DNA of 64,000 bases. Source: Celoporthe dispersa. Lineage: Eukaryota > Ascomycota > Sordariomycetes > Diaporthales > Cryphonectriaceae. The translations under genes and the position numbers were made by a program. Under the pieces are notes generated by a model, which made no database searches, had not been told where the DNA came from, and saw only the letters and a list, made by a program, of their open reading frames with translations. Where the stretch lies: contig WAID01000004.1 of NCBI GenBank assembly GCA_016584495.1, forward strand, positions 1,054,001-1,118,000, given 5' to 3'. Within the stretch, counting starts at the first letter, position 1, and each line of letters begins with the position of its first letter. Positions 21,401 to 33,604 of this stretch are shown here, piece by piece.

Positions 21401-24400
21401 CGCGGCCTGGGGATCCCATCCCACATGGTCGTGTGGTCATGTCTTTTTTTTTTTTTTTGCTTTTTTTCCCACCCCAGGGACCTTGCCTGACGACGGTCCT
21501 TGTTGCCACGAGACGATCCCCGAGACTTTTCCATTCCCCCCCCCCCCTTCCCAATTCCCTTTTCCCCCGTGGCTCCTCTTCTTCATTCTTCGTTTTCCCT
21601 GCCTGCCTTCCTTTTTCTGGCGTGGTGGATGCATTACGCTTACCTGTAGCCGGGATCAAGGGGTGTTTGAAACGTTCCAAGATCTGTTCTAGAAGGACGG
21701 CGGAAGCGAGGCGAAGGGCTTAGGAGAGTGGGAAGGAGTTGTGAGAGAGAGGAACCCGGCCAGCCGCGTATCCAGCCAGGCCAAGGTTCATGCATGCACT
21801 TGAGATTGAGACAGACCACGAAGCAGAAAGGCCGACTCGTCAGGTGTGCGTTCCCACGCGGGCACGGGACCGCGGATTAGGGAATATCAGCCGCTGCCCA
21901 CCCCTGTGGACTTTGTTTGTGGCGCGGCTGACGAGTTCGGGCGCTGTAGAAAGGAATGAAAATATCCCGACGACGACCCGAGAGCTAGGCGAGGCGAAAA
22001 GGGCGTTCATGCGGGCAGCAGCAGGTGAAATCCTGGGATCCTGGGCGGCGATCAGTTCTGTTTGACACTCTCGTGAACTGCTTCCTTTTTCTTTTTTTTT
22101 CTTTTCTTCTTCTCTCTCCCCTTCCTCTCTCTGCTTCTTTCTTTATCCCAGGCAGGGCGTGGATAAAACCACCAACAGCCCAGGGTTTGCTCGGGAGGAT
22201 TGGCTGCCGAGGAGAGGAAACTAGGATTGGGGCCCATCTAGGGTCCTGTGCCAAAAAAACAAAGCTCCTCGGAGATGGGAAGATGGAGATGGTCCCTTTG
22301 GCGAAGGCTTGAGGTCGACTGGCTGGGCGGGTGGGTCCAGCCCAGGCTCTTCACAAGACAGGAGGAATCATAATGATACTTCTTTTGGGAGGGAGGGAGT
22401 GTGACTGTGTAGAAATGGGATTCGCCATGCCGTGCCGTGCCCAGCGGAAGACTCCGAGCGGGGGCGCGCGCGCAACAACGCCTTGGGCTACAGGTTAGTA
22501 AAATTAGAAGGAGGAAGCCAAAAAAAAAAAAAGGTTACCTGCTTACCGTGTCGGTTTGATGACCGAGCACTGTTGTCGTTCGGTTGGACACAGAGATAGG
22601 ATGACGATGATGAGGAGAGACCTGTCACGAGCTCACCTCCTCCAGCCAGAACCCCCTTCGTCGTCATTCTGTCGGTCACCACCACCCACCAGCCCTACCA
22701 GGAGTTCCCCGGCAATCAAGGGTCCCATCCATGGCCGAACGATATGCCCCAGCCGGAGACAGCGACGCAGGCCCGACCCCAGCCCAGCCAGACAGGAAGG
22801 AAGGAACGAAGGGGGGGAGGGGAGGGGGGTGTGAATGGGACGAAAGAGGGGAAGAAGGCGCGTTCCAGATCGGAAACCGGAGCTGTCATCAACTCCATGA
22901 CAGGCCTTCCTCATCGAGCGCTGGATGCGAGGCTGGGCTGCAACCCATGTGTTTTGCACCGGACTGGTCTTTTCTGGTGGCGTTGCCGAGATTTGACGTC
23001 GGATCGCCTAGATCGCAATCTGGTCGGCAGGGCTGAAAATATGGGGGAGAGGGGGGTTTGGAGGAAGAATAAGTAAAGTACTATTTATTTTATTTTATTT
23101 TTTAGGAAAAAATAGAGGCAGAGAGAGAAGAAAGAAAAGAAACTACCGAGCAGGTACTATGGTACTATAGTAGGTACGTATACGTAGTGATGATGTGCAT
23201 GTACAACCACCAGCTAGTATCGACACCCTGCAGGCAACACACGGTCGCGCCTTCCGTCGTGGAGCCCAGCATCGTGACCATCAAACGTCATTCATGACCC
23301 ATGATCATCCACCAGTCACCACCGATGGTGATCAGACCACACCAGGAATTTCTCTCTCCTGTTCCTTTTTTTTTCTTGTCTCCAGCCTGCGCCAGACAAA
23401 GAGGAGAAGGCAGGAGGGAAGCAAACAAAAACCATGGTCAGATCAGCAGCTCTGTCCGCCGCCCTGTCGCGCGTAAAAAGAGGGAAGTCCCCACCTCGGC
23501 GACCCCGTCTCTACGATTCGCCTTCTGTTTTTTTTTTCTTTCTTTTTTTCTTCCTTCTCTTCTTCTCTCGCCACGACATGGGGGAGGAAGGATGCAAGAT
23601 CCAGTAATGACATATTTCTTGGCCGCGGGACTGCCTTTTTCGTCTATTTAGCGCAAGACAACAAGCAACATCAGGAACACAGCCGTTGAGAGAAGGAGAT
23701 GATGACAATGACAATGATGATGCGTCCTTGGCTATCATCGGTGGTCCGGTCCGGCGAGCCCTTCTGTCCCTTTTCGGCCCCCCCCCTCTCTCACCGCTCT
23801 TGCTCCCCTCCAGATGGAAACTTTGAGGCATGATCAATCAAGTGTTTCACATTTTCCTCCTGGGGGGAAAAAAAAAGACCAAAAAAATATGAGACCGACC
23901 GCAGGGCAGCGTCCTGAGCCAAGGGGGCTACCGCCTCACGCCGCCGCCACTCTTTGCATGATGAAAGGGGATCGGCAGGGCGGCGCGCCGGTGTGGTTTC
24001 CCCCTAGTGCTTTCCCACGTGGCATAAGGATCCTGGCTGGTGCAGCAGGAGGAGAAGAAGAAACAAGGGGCAGAACGAAGAAGGGGACGCCACACAGTGC
24101 ACACCACCACCCAAAGAGGGTAAGAAAGATATTTCCCGAATAGAGGCCATGAGCCGGCCCATGGGACGGCAAGGGTCCAGGCAGGTATCGCTATGTACAG
24201 TGTGTATCATCAGTCGGCCGGCCTTCGTCCACTTCAGGATTAACTCCCTATCTTCTTCTCCTGCTGCCTTAGTTCCCAGGCCGGGACCCCTCCCCCTACC
24301 CCCCCTCCAGCCAAGCCAGGCCCTACCCTTCATTTTGCTTTTGCACTGGGTCGGGGTCGAACCCGTACAGCCGTACAAGGAGGATCCCAAACTGAAGCAT

Positions 24401-24965
24401 TAAACGGAAGAACCCACGAACGAAAGCGCAAAGAAAATGGGCGGACAAGCTTTGGGCACAGGCCGGGGCAGGGCCCCCGTGTCAGTATAGCCAAACACGG
24501 TGCATGAACGAGAAGCAAGGGACATCTCGTACGGCCCTCTTCTCTGTCTCTCTCTGTGTCGTACGTTGTGGTACGCGCACCCTGGAGCTCCGTCATCCAT
24601 TCTTGTCCTGTGCTCACGTGGGTCAATCAAAAAAAAATCAAAAAAAAAAAAGGAAGACATCATCCCGCAGTCTTACCGCCTCTTCTCTCCAACAAGGAGA
24701 AAGCTTGTTGTCCACCTGAGGGGACGAGATAGGTGACGAGGTGCCCAGGAGGAGGGCTCAGCTGAGAAGTTTGGGCCGGATAGGGTTTTCCAATTTTCCT
24801 CTTTTTTTTTTTCTCTTCCTCAACAGGACCAGGTTGTTTTTACTTTTTTTTTTTCTTTTTTCAAACGGGCCCCGAGGAGGACCCAGACGCGGGAGGAGGC
24901 TGGCTGGTGCAGATTCCCATCATCCTATTCCAAATTCCCATGTTTATATTTGTCTCTCCCCTTTC

Positions 24966-25045
24966 GATATACATAGTATGTATATACTCTATATATATAT
25001 ATATAAATACACGTACATACCCATATATATAAATATAAACACATT
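24966..25045. repeat. AT-rich island with TA repeats
   Basis: Some 80 bp made mostly of ATAT and ATAA units stand out in a region otherwise rich in G, C and pyrimidine tracts. Origin, insulator or promoter roles are possible but unsupported. Confidence 0.7.
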
Positions 25046-25365
25046 AAGATTACGACTTGTGATCGACTTGTGATGGGAATTTTGAAATTGCCCATTCCTC
25101 GTTCACTCTGATGATGAATGATGACACGCAGCTAGAGAACAGATCCTCGGAACGTGCCTGTCTGTGGCTTGCTCGGGCAGATAAGCGAAGACGCGAAGGG
25201 GAAAGGGGGCGAGGGGGGGAAGGGGGGGGGCTCAACCCGAGGCCAAGTGCTAATCAAAATCCAGAAAACAAAAGGATCTTGTTTTATGATTTAAATGGTA
25301 TGGAAATATTGTAGAAAGAAAAAAACAAAAAAGAAAAAGCCTAGAATGTCTGGTGGTTTTTGGTT

Positions 25366-25402
25366 GTTTTTTTTTGGCTTTTGGCTTTTGGCTTTTGGTT
25401 GT
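25366..25402. repeat. TTTTGGC tandem repeat
   Basis: Four tandem copies of a seven-base unit (TTTTGGC) follow a T run. It is non-coding. Confidence 0.8.
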
Positions 25403-28400
25403 TGTACTTTTACAACCTTCTTTCCCTCCCTTCCCCGTCTTCCTCTTCCTCTAAAGTCTGTTCACAGTGGAAGCCAGCAGGGTGATGGCTCGTAGCTTCC
25501 TCTCAAAGTACTTCCCTTCTGGATCGGGCAGCCAGCCCCCCACACACAACGGAAGGTGCTCCCCATCCCCATGATTACTGATCATTGCAGTGACGCTCTG
25601 GTAGCAAGGAGCGGAAATACCCCAAGTCCCCCCCTGCCTGCATCGCAAAGTAAGTTAGCTGCCAAGACTTGCACCCTCATCATCGTCACAGGACGCCCGG
25701 GTCACGGGGTCGCCCCATTCTCCCTCGATTCCTCCGGGCATCCTTCGTGATTAATTGAAGCGGGGGGGGGGGGGGAGGGGCCGGGATATAGAGCGAGAGA
25801 GAGAAAAGAGGAGAGAAGATACGCCTCAGGTAGAGAAGAGATTAGTGCTGACGGGATCGACATCGACAGGTCCAGCCTCGCGTTTTGGTCTGGTCCGAGG
25901 AAGAAGAACCAGAGACCAGGCAAGGGCCGAGTGATGAGGAGATGACGATGCCACAGCAGTCAATAGTCCCCCCCTGAAGAGGAATCACCACCAGCAGCAC
26001 CAGCAGCAAGAAGTCAGTCGACCAGCGGAACAAGAAAAAGAAGAAGAAAAAAAGAGGGGGGTGTGCAAGCCAGTAAAGTACAACAAACAGTATGCATCAA
26101 CAGTACGACAAGACTTGCTGCTAACTACAGACCAAAGTGTACCTACCACCCACAGCATGTACTACCTACAATGGTGGAAGGATGCATGGCAAGAAGAAGG
26201 CCCAAGAATTGCGGGGCGGCCACGTGGTTGCCCCAAGCCACACGCCCCCTCCTCATTCCAGCTCCGAGAGGAGCCTGTTGGCGATAGAGACGCCAGGCGG
26301 ACGGTCGTCGCTGATCTGCGTGAGCACTAGCCAGGGCTAGGCGAAAGGCTATCAAACTTGCTCTTTTTCTTTCTTTCTTGGGTTCTATGCCACCCTGGGC
26401 TAGCCATCGTCGCCTCTTTTTTCTTTCCTTTTTTTCTTTCCTTCTTTTTGGCGTGCGCTACTTGGTGTGCGGAGTGGAGAGAAGCAAGCAGGCCGTACTT
26501 TTCAACTCCGCGGAGGACGATCTTCATGCACGCTGGAGGAGAACGCCACAGGTGGGCTTCTTCTGTTTCCCTTGTTGTTGTTAGCTTGCCTCCTCGCCTC
26601 GTCTCGCCTCCCCGGCCTCGTCTAGACCCTTGATGGACGGTGGTGGATCCAGAGGAAGAAGAGGGGGGGAAAGGCAAGAAGGAGAGCGAAGAAGAAAAAA
26701 AAAGAAAAAAAAAAGAGGCAATGTTGGGACCAGGGTGACGGTAGGACGTCTTCCACGGAAATACGGCCAGTAGCTGCATGAACCACCACCAACGACGCCT
26801 CGTCGGAATTCCTAGACCGGCCAGCCGAGACGCCGCTGCTGCTTGCTACTACACAGTACTCCTGCTGCATCCGGAACTGGCCGTGCTCAAGGAGGCAGCG
26901 AAGGAAGATACGAATGTGAGACAAGACCGAAAAAGAAAGAGAAAAAAAAAGGCAAGGTGGAACTAAACTGCAGGACTAAACCAGGTACCCAGGACATGTC
27001 TCTCTTGTCTCTCCCTCCCTCAGGTCCCGGAAATGGGCACCGGTAATTAAGCGCAGTAAGATGGGTCACAACGCTGCCTTTTTTTTTTTTTTTTTGGCCC
27101 TTGGCCGCTAGCGGAGACAGATGTGAGGGTGGTGAGGTGGTAGCAGGAGGCTGCAAGCGGCCCACGAGACTCCCAACCCGAGGGATGGAGGGGTGAGTCA
27201 ACGGCGACGCGCACGATAGAACCTGCACTTTTGTCATGGTCATACGAGGGTGTGTGTTGCTCTCTCTGCAGCCTGGTAGGCAACAAGCAAAAGAAGCTCG
27301 ACGACAAGGCCACAGCCGTCCGGTCTGACGACTGCATGAGAGAATACAGCAGGCGAGCCGTGATGACTATGAGTGGTGTTGGTGGTGGTGGTGGGAGGAG
27401 GCCTTGGACCGCGTGAGGCCATGCTCAGTCATCACGATGGCCCGTGACTACATGTCCATATCCTCTGTCTGGTCTCGTCTGGCTGTCCCAGCGGCTGGAC
27501 GGGTACGCGCTGTCGTATGGTCGCACAACAGATACGCAGGGAGAGAGCGAGAGCGAGAGAGAGAGAGGGACAGAGATCTCTCTCGCAGCCCCCACCCCAA
27601 CCTGCCAGCCCTCGCGTGGCACGAGGTCAGCATATGCCGAATCTGCGTGTCGCGCCAACCCCGATCGAGGTGTCCCAGCCACTGCTGCTGCTGCTGTGGT
27701 GGTGGTAACATGTAACATGGTATGTCAGCGCCATGAGCTTCCTGCTGCGTGCCGTCCTCCGATGTCACGGTCAGCACGTTAATGACGCATCATCCCCAGA
27801 GCCAGTGGGTTTGGCCTATGCAGTGCTTGCAGTAGTTGGTGCAGAGCATGGTGATAGTTTCTGGCCGAGGTGTGGACTGGAACCCCGCCTGGACACACCA
27901 CCACAAACCTCCGCGAGGTTGCTCTTCGTCTTTCTACTTCACCGCCGGCAGCAAGAAGCAGAGAAACTTCTTCACCTGGCCACCGTAGGCGAGCCTTCCG
28001 AAACCTTGTGGTCCCTGGTATTCTTTGGGAGAGAGGGTACACCACAAGACGTCTCCTCCCCCCTCCTCCTCCTCCCTTCCTTCGGTTCCGGTCCCAGCTC
28101 GCCACCTCTTCGCGAGCTCGACCAGTACAGACAGGCCAGGGGCGCACGGCGAGGACGGGCACTCGCACATGGTCTCTCGGCTGGGGTTCGGTCGTGAGAC
28201 AGCAGCCATGTCTCGCAGGAGCAATATAAAAAAACGTGCTCGACGCTCGGCTGTGCCAAGGTGTCACGGCACCACGCGGGCGACCGGGCGGATACTCGCT
28301 TCCCTAGCCAGCCACCTGAAACCAAGTCCTGATTTGAGCGAGTGATTGCTCTGGTCGGGTCCGGCATGGAGCCCTGGTCCTCTTTTTTTTTCTTTCTTTC

Positions 28401-31364
28401 TTTTTTTCTTCTTTTTCTCTCTCTTCTCTTTTTTTCTCTCTTTTTAAGGCCGTACAGCTGGACCCGGCTGCGTAGCAATAAGCGATGCTCACGTCGCAGC
28501 CGTCAGTGCGCAGGTGTGTGATTTGTGTTGATAATGAACGGGCCGAATGTATCATCTTTTCCTCTGACCGCATCCTACACAGGCGACAACGGCGCTCACA
28601 CGCACGCACACACACATACACACATGGTCATTGCTGTCCCATGGTATGCAAGACGCTCTGACATCTCAGCGCTTTGAGTCTCTTCCCACGTGGCGCCCCT
28701 CCCCCCTTTTTCCTTCCTCTTTCCCCTTCTCCTTGTCCCGAAACAAGCATCCAAGCTGTCGGGACATGGGCGCCCTGAGGTCTCACGGGCTGTACTGTTG
28801 GCGACCACATGGGCACGAGCGGCATTCCGCAGCCCATGGAGGCAGGTGTGAGTCGCCGCCGACCTGTGCTTGAGCGCGTCTTCAGCCCAGAGATATATCC
28901 CGATGTCTTGGCCTCCCGCGCTCTCGGGACCGAGCAGTCTGGTCACGATCAGTGCTGAGCAGGTAGGAACTAGCCAAGCCAGACGCCTCTGCTCTGGTGT
29001 TAAGATAAAACGGGAAAAGAAACACGGCGACGGGTGAGAGCAGAGGCAGCCATGGCTTGAGGCCGTACCCACCTGGGGAGGGCTAGTCCAGCCAGCAGAC
29101 CATCTGTGAGCGGACGCTCTGGGCTCTGGGCTCTGTATACGTCCCATCGGCTTGTTTCAAGTGGTTCCTCCCGTCCGAGAAGAGATAGACACGTATAGCA
29201 GCAGTGGTATACGGGGGATGACAGAGTCATGACACGCAAGTCAATGACTCTCCATTGCTTCACCGACTCCGGACAAGACCATCCGTAAGGGCCCCGGGCG
29301 CCGGGACGGCACCAAGGTAGAGATCCCTCGCCAGATGACACCGGAGATCTTCATAAAAAAAACGTGCCACGGCCCCGGCGCGAGCGGGCGACACGAGGGC
29401 AGAACCTCGGCCATCTTCCGGGACATCAGACCACGCCAAGACCCGACTCCGTCCGTTCCATGCAGCAGTGCGGAGCCATGCCAAGTGGACCTGTTAATTC
29501 ACACGGTGAATTCCCACCCCCCCGTCTCACTCTCGAGAGCAGAAAATCTGCTGCTGGCGGGCAGCAAAGCGGCGGGCCGAGCGCAGGCTGGTGCAGATGG
29601 GCTCTGCCGCACCAATAGTGCGCTGCCTGGGGGCCGCGCCCAACCACCGCTGTCTTGCAGACGAGACCTGCCCTCGCACGTCACCCCTCCCTGCCAGGTG
29701 GCATGCGAAGGTCTGCGATCGTGGGCTTTGCGACGCTCCCATGTCCTATACCAGGCAGGGACATGAATGAGCTGGCATTGTGCGAGTTCAGCTGTAGGAA
29801 GAGGAGAGAGGGACCCCACAACAGCCCCCTCCCCCCTTCGATGCCAGATCCCGAGTACGAGTTGTGGAATCCGCGAGGCCAATCCTTTCCCGCACGACGG
29901 CGATCAGGGTCAAGTTTGGTTGACGGTGAGAAAACCCCCCAACACACACAAGGACCGGCCAGGGCACACTCGGCAGATTGCGCTTCGAGGTCGCCTCGGA
30001 CATTGGGGCAGGCTGTCGACCGCGGTGGAAGTTCTGGGCTCCGTTCGGGCTGCAAGGTGTCTGGTATGTGTCGAGGGGCAGCCAGCGTGGTGCGGTGTCG
30101 ATCCTGGGGGAAGCAGAGCTTGGGGGTGGCGGTCGCTGTGTGGGCAGCACCTTGACGATACTTTCCGGGGTCGTCTGGGCAAATCTCGCATGGCAGAGAG
30201 GAAGTCTCCTCGTCTCAGCCTGGCTGCCCAACCCAGCCCAACCTCCTCCTCCCTCCCTCGGCCTTTCCTGGTGGTGGCGGCCAGAGCTCCATGGGTAGGC
30301 TGGAGCAGACCGGTTCACGGCTTCATCTGAGCTCGGCTCGGCTTCAAGCAGGAAGGGTCATCTCCAGCGCGAGGCAGTCCAGAGGTGTTTTGTTTTTCTT
30401 CTTCTCTTCTTTGTGACTGAGAAGGGAGGGCGTCGTCAAGTGACGCTGCCGTAAGCGCGTGAACGAGGACACTCCGCTCCCACGCAGCGCCTGTCTCAGC
30501 GAGACCAAGAAGATGCCAGGGGGGGGGACCTTATGAGCTTAAGCAGCCACCAAAGCTCGAGGCCTGCATTCTATCAGCTTTCTCCCTGGCCGCCGAGGGA
30601 CCGGCTGTGCACACAGCGCCAGGAGAAAGAAGAAGCCACGGCCGCTCCTCGAGTCACGCCAGTGAACAGCCAGCCCAGGCGATTCCCTCGGAGTAAGCAG
30701 GTCAGTGAGAGTAAAGCAACATCCGCAGCGTTTGCCTCCACGCGGTCTCGCCATGGCCATCGCGTACGTCTACGGTGCTCAATGGTTGCAACACGGTCAG
30801 AAGAAAGCGAAGATGTCGCAGAGCAGACCCCACCGCACCCCCCCTTCCTTCCCTTCTTAAGATTGCAGCCACGGTGGTGAGTTGGCAAGTCGTTGTCTTT
30901 GTTTTGTTGAATAAGTGAGTGATGCAGATGACAGGGGCTAGAAGTTTTTCTACTTGTTTGTTCTTTTCTTAGGAGGAGGCAAGGCTGGACAGGTGAGTAG
31001 GGACAGATGGATGCTAAAGGCAACAGCCATGATCAAGTACCTACCTGACCAGATCGATGGTCGGCCCTAGCTTTTGGCTGTGTGTGGTCGAGCTGAGGTT
31101 GATTTCCCTTTGAATGAGGGCCAGAGAGAGATATGTACTGTGGTAGGATTGCCTCATGAGTATGTATATACAGTATACTGCGCATAACAAGATGTTAGAG
31201 GATAACAGGATACTGCTGTGACAAGCTGTACATGTATGCACACCTATCCTGAAGACGACACCATAATTGAAGTAGACGGTATCATTTTTGTTCCCATACT
31301 CCAGAGCGTGTGATTCTATATGGCACTTCCCTTTTGATTCTCTTCCAAAAGCGAAACGCCATGC

Positions 31365-31391
31365 CTCTGCCTGCCTGCCTGCCTGCCTGCC
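31365..31391. repeat. CTGC tetranucleotide repeat
   Basis: About six tandem CTGC units lie some 160 bp beyond the stop codon of the CDC73 gene. Confidence 0.85.
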
Positions 31392-31553
31392 ATAAAAGCC
31401 ACCGGACCTGTGTGGCCTTGGTATACAATCTGGGCTTGGCTGGGCTGAAGAAGAGACGAGTTAAGAGAAAGAAAAGAAGAAGAAGAAAAAGGACAACCAC
31501 ATTTCCGGCTCAGCCTCATGAGGACGAACCTCACCCCTCACCTCCCCCCCCAC

Positions 31554-32862
31554 TCAGATGGACTCGGGTACCGTGTCCTTCTTCCACCCCTTCGCCCTCA
31601 TGTTTGACTCGATCTTCTTCCAGATCATATCGACCACCTCCCGGTCCCTGAAGCGGCTGGAATCGGCGCCCGGCATCCCCGGCTCCCTCCACTTGTCCAC
31701 CTCAAAGGTCTGCACGCGGTGGCCCCAGTTGCGGATGTTATCCGGCAGCTGCTGGCCGCGCCAGCCGACATAGACACCCAGCGCGCGCGAGAACAGGTCC
31801 TCGGGTCGTGACCACCTGTAGTTCTTGAACTGCCAGCTCTGGCCCGTCGTGAAGACGGCCACCAGGCGGGCCCAGGACTCGGGCTTGAAGTGCTCGATGC
31901 TCTCGACCATGACGAAGCGCATCGGTCTGTTGGGGTCGATGTCGCGCATCGTGTGCATGATGTGGATCATGTCCAGGTTGGTGCCCGTCTTGGCGGGCTC
32001 GTACCTGCACTCCTCGAGGAAGGCGCGGGCGTTGGAGAGGCGGAGCAGGGAGGATGCGGATGGCGATAGGAGGATGATGGGGTGGGAGGCGCGGAAGGCG
32101 GCGGCCTTCTGGTTGAGAGAGAGCTGTGGGCTGTGGGTAGGGGTGGGGGCACCTATCGACTGCCCGGGCCGCTTGTTGTTGATGAAGACCAGCGCGTTCT
32201 TGCGCACTCCTGCGAAGTCCTGTAAGGGGGGGTAGTCCCGTCAGTATAGAACATGATGGGCCTGGGACACACGGACTCACCACAAGCTTTGGGCCCCTGA
32301 GGGCAGAGTTGCGGTCCCCCATCTTCCGCTCGCCGGCGTAGATCACCTGTAGCCTCGGGTCGAGCGTGCCCTTCCCTGACCTCGCCGCGGCGGCAGCCGG
32401 CGCCGACGAGCTCTTGAGCGCCTCGGCCGCGGCAGACCCGATGTCCTTCTCGCCAGGCAGCGGCTTGATGTACTCGCTCTCGCCGCCGCCCTCGATCCAC
32501 GTGATCAGGTTGACGCGCTCGACGAACGTGAGCTTGTGGACGGTCGCGCCGGACCCGGAGGCGGCCAGCTGCTCGCTGAGCTGCGTCGCGGCGGCGTTGT
32601 AGGCGGGGATGAGCAGGTCGCGGTTCACCCAGGCGAAGTAGATTGAGCGCAGGTCGACGGGCACCTTGAAGTCGTTGACAGTGAAGCGCGTCGGCGTCTC
32701 GAGGGGGAGGACGGCGGGCTGCGGGTGGACGAGGCGGAGGTGAGTCGCGGCAGAGAGGGGCGTCTCCTCGGTCGAGTCTGGCGATGCGACGGGGACCATG
32801 GCCTGCTCTGCGGCGATCGACTGCCGCAGGAGCAGCAGGGCATCTTGTTCGACCGCAGACAT
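31554..32862 (-). CDS. CDC73: RNA polymerase II accessory factor Cdc73 (Paf1 complex)
   Basis: Cdc73 is a nuclear subunit of the Paf1 complex, which binds elongating RNA polymerase II and couples transcription to histone modification. Exon 1 is 32862-32281 and exon 2 is 32219-31554, joined in phase 0 across a 61-nt intron (GTGAGT...TTACAG), giving about 415 aa, normal for fungi. The N-terminal half has the family features (TPTRFTVNDFKVPVDLRSIY; VERVNLITWIEGGGESEYIK). The C-terminal Ras-like domain (about 240-413) begins HPIILLSPSASSLLRLSNAR. It also has RPMRFVMVESIEHFKPESWA and LVAVFTTGQSWQFKNYRWSR. The start was chosen at the ATG after which family-like sequence begins; an upstream in-frame ATG at 32967 adds unrelated residues. 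Reading frame and length look intact. Confidence 0.95.
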
Positions 32863-33604
32863 GGTCGCGGGTCGGGTCGGCCAGGCCGGCGCTGAGCTCA
32901 GGATATACTGTCGGCTCTTGCCTTGACGGTGAAGGGGGACGGGAGCTGCGATCTGGCTGGGAGGCACAGGAGCGTCTGAACTGAGGCGGAAGATGGTGCA
33001 TAGAAGAGGTCGAGGTCGACGGGAGGCTCCACAAAGATGGCTGCTTCAGCTGGGGACAGGGGCCGTGCTCACTAGCCCATCTACTGTCTACTGTTACCAA
33101 TAGGCTAACCACCCGGCCGCACCTCCGCCCCCCCCCCTTCTCTCTCTCTTCTCTCCTCCCCTTCGCCTGATATAAATTGGAAAACAGTTCTAGGAAAAAG
33201 AAAAGAAAAAGAAAAAAGAAAAAAGGAGGAGGAGGAGGAGGAGGAGGAGGAGGAGGAGGAGGAAATATAACAGAAACAGAGAAAGAGAGCAAGACCGTCG
33301 CAGCACCAACAGAAACTAGACCAGAGTGATAGTGATGCCCCAGAAAGGAATGTATTTTTGAACTGAAAACCTCTATGATGTTGCATTCTCAGTATCCACC
33401 TGTTGTTGCCTTTTCCCTTTCCTTTCCCTTTCTTTTCTCTCTTTCTTTTCTTGTCTGTTCTCTCCTCTCCTCTTTCTCGTTCCGTTCTGAAGGAGATAGT
33501 TACAATTACGCCGTCTTATTAACCTGTTGATCTACACAACAGTCCCGTCCCTCTATGGATTCTCCGGCTGATCAACCGCTCTCCTCGATCCATCATCACC
33601 CTGG
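32863..33604. other. Intergenic region upstream of CDC73
   Basis: This lies between the start of CDC73 and the stop of the next minus-strand gene. It holds a GGA repeat and CT-rich stretches (33410-33480). No gene is recognised. An ORF reading through here from 33292 is an off-frame artefact over CDC73. Confidence 0.5.
33224..33263. repeat. GGA trinucleotide repeat
   Basis: About thirteen tandem GGA units follow an A/G-only tract some 360 bp upstream of the CDC73 start codon. Such polypurine tracts can adopt non-B structures. Confidence 0.9.

Larger units (their letters stand above)
16201..31553. other. Large region with no recognisable gene
   Basis: For about 15.4 kb, continuing from 13.1 kb, I find no protein family, no convincing exon chain, no tRNA and no transposon protein on either strand. 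It contains many T or A runs of 12-19, CT/GA tracts, microsatellites and GTAC-centred motifs. G+C is mixed, with one AT island near 25.0 kb. Open frames of 100-230 codons occur on both strands but are low in complexity and overlap one another. It could hold long regulatory regions, non-coding RNAs or rapidly evolving genes I cannot recognise. Confidence 0.5.

Noticed and set aside
24340..24375. A tRNA-like B box (GGTTCGACCCC) on the minus strand.
   Set aside because: The flanking bases do not form a T stem, there is no matching A box and no cloverleaf can be drawn.
32109..32153. A second intron in CDC73 (GTGCCC...CACAG near 32109-32153).
   Set aside because: It would be under 50 nt with a weak donor, and the frame is open and acceptable without splicing.
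32153..33292. A 379-codon minus-strand ORF reaching above CDC73.
   Set aside because: It is the shadow frame of CDC73 exon 1 extended into a translated GGA repeat and polypurine DNA.
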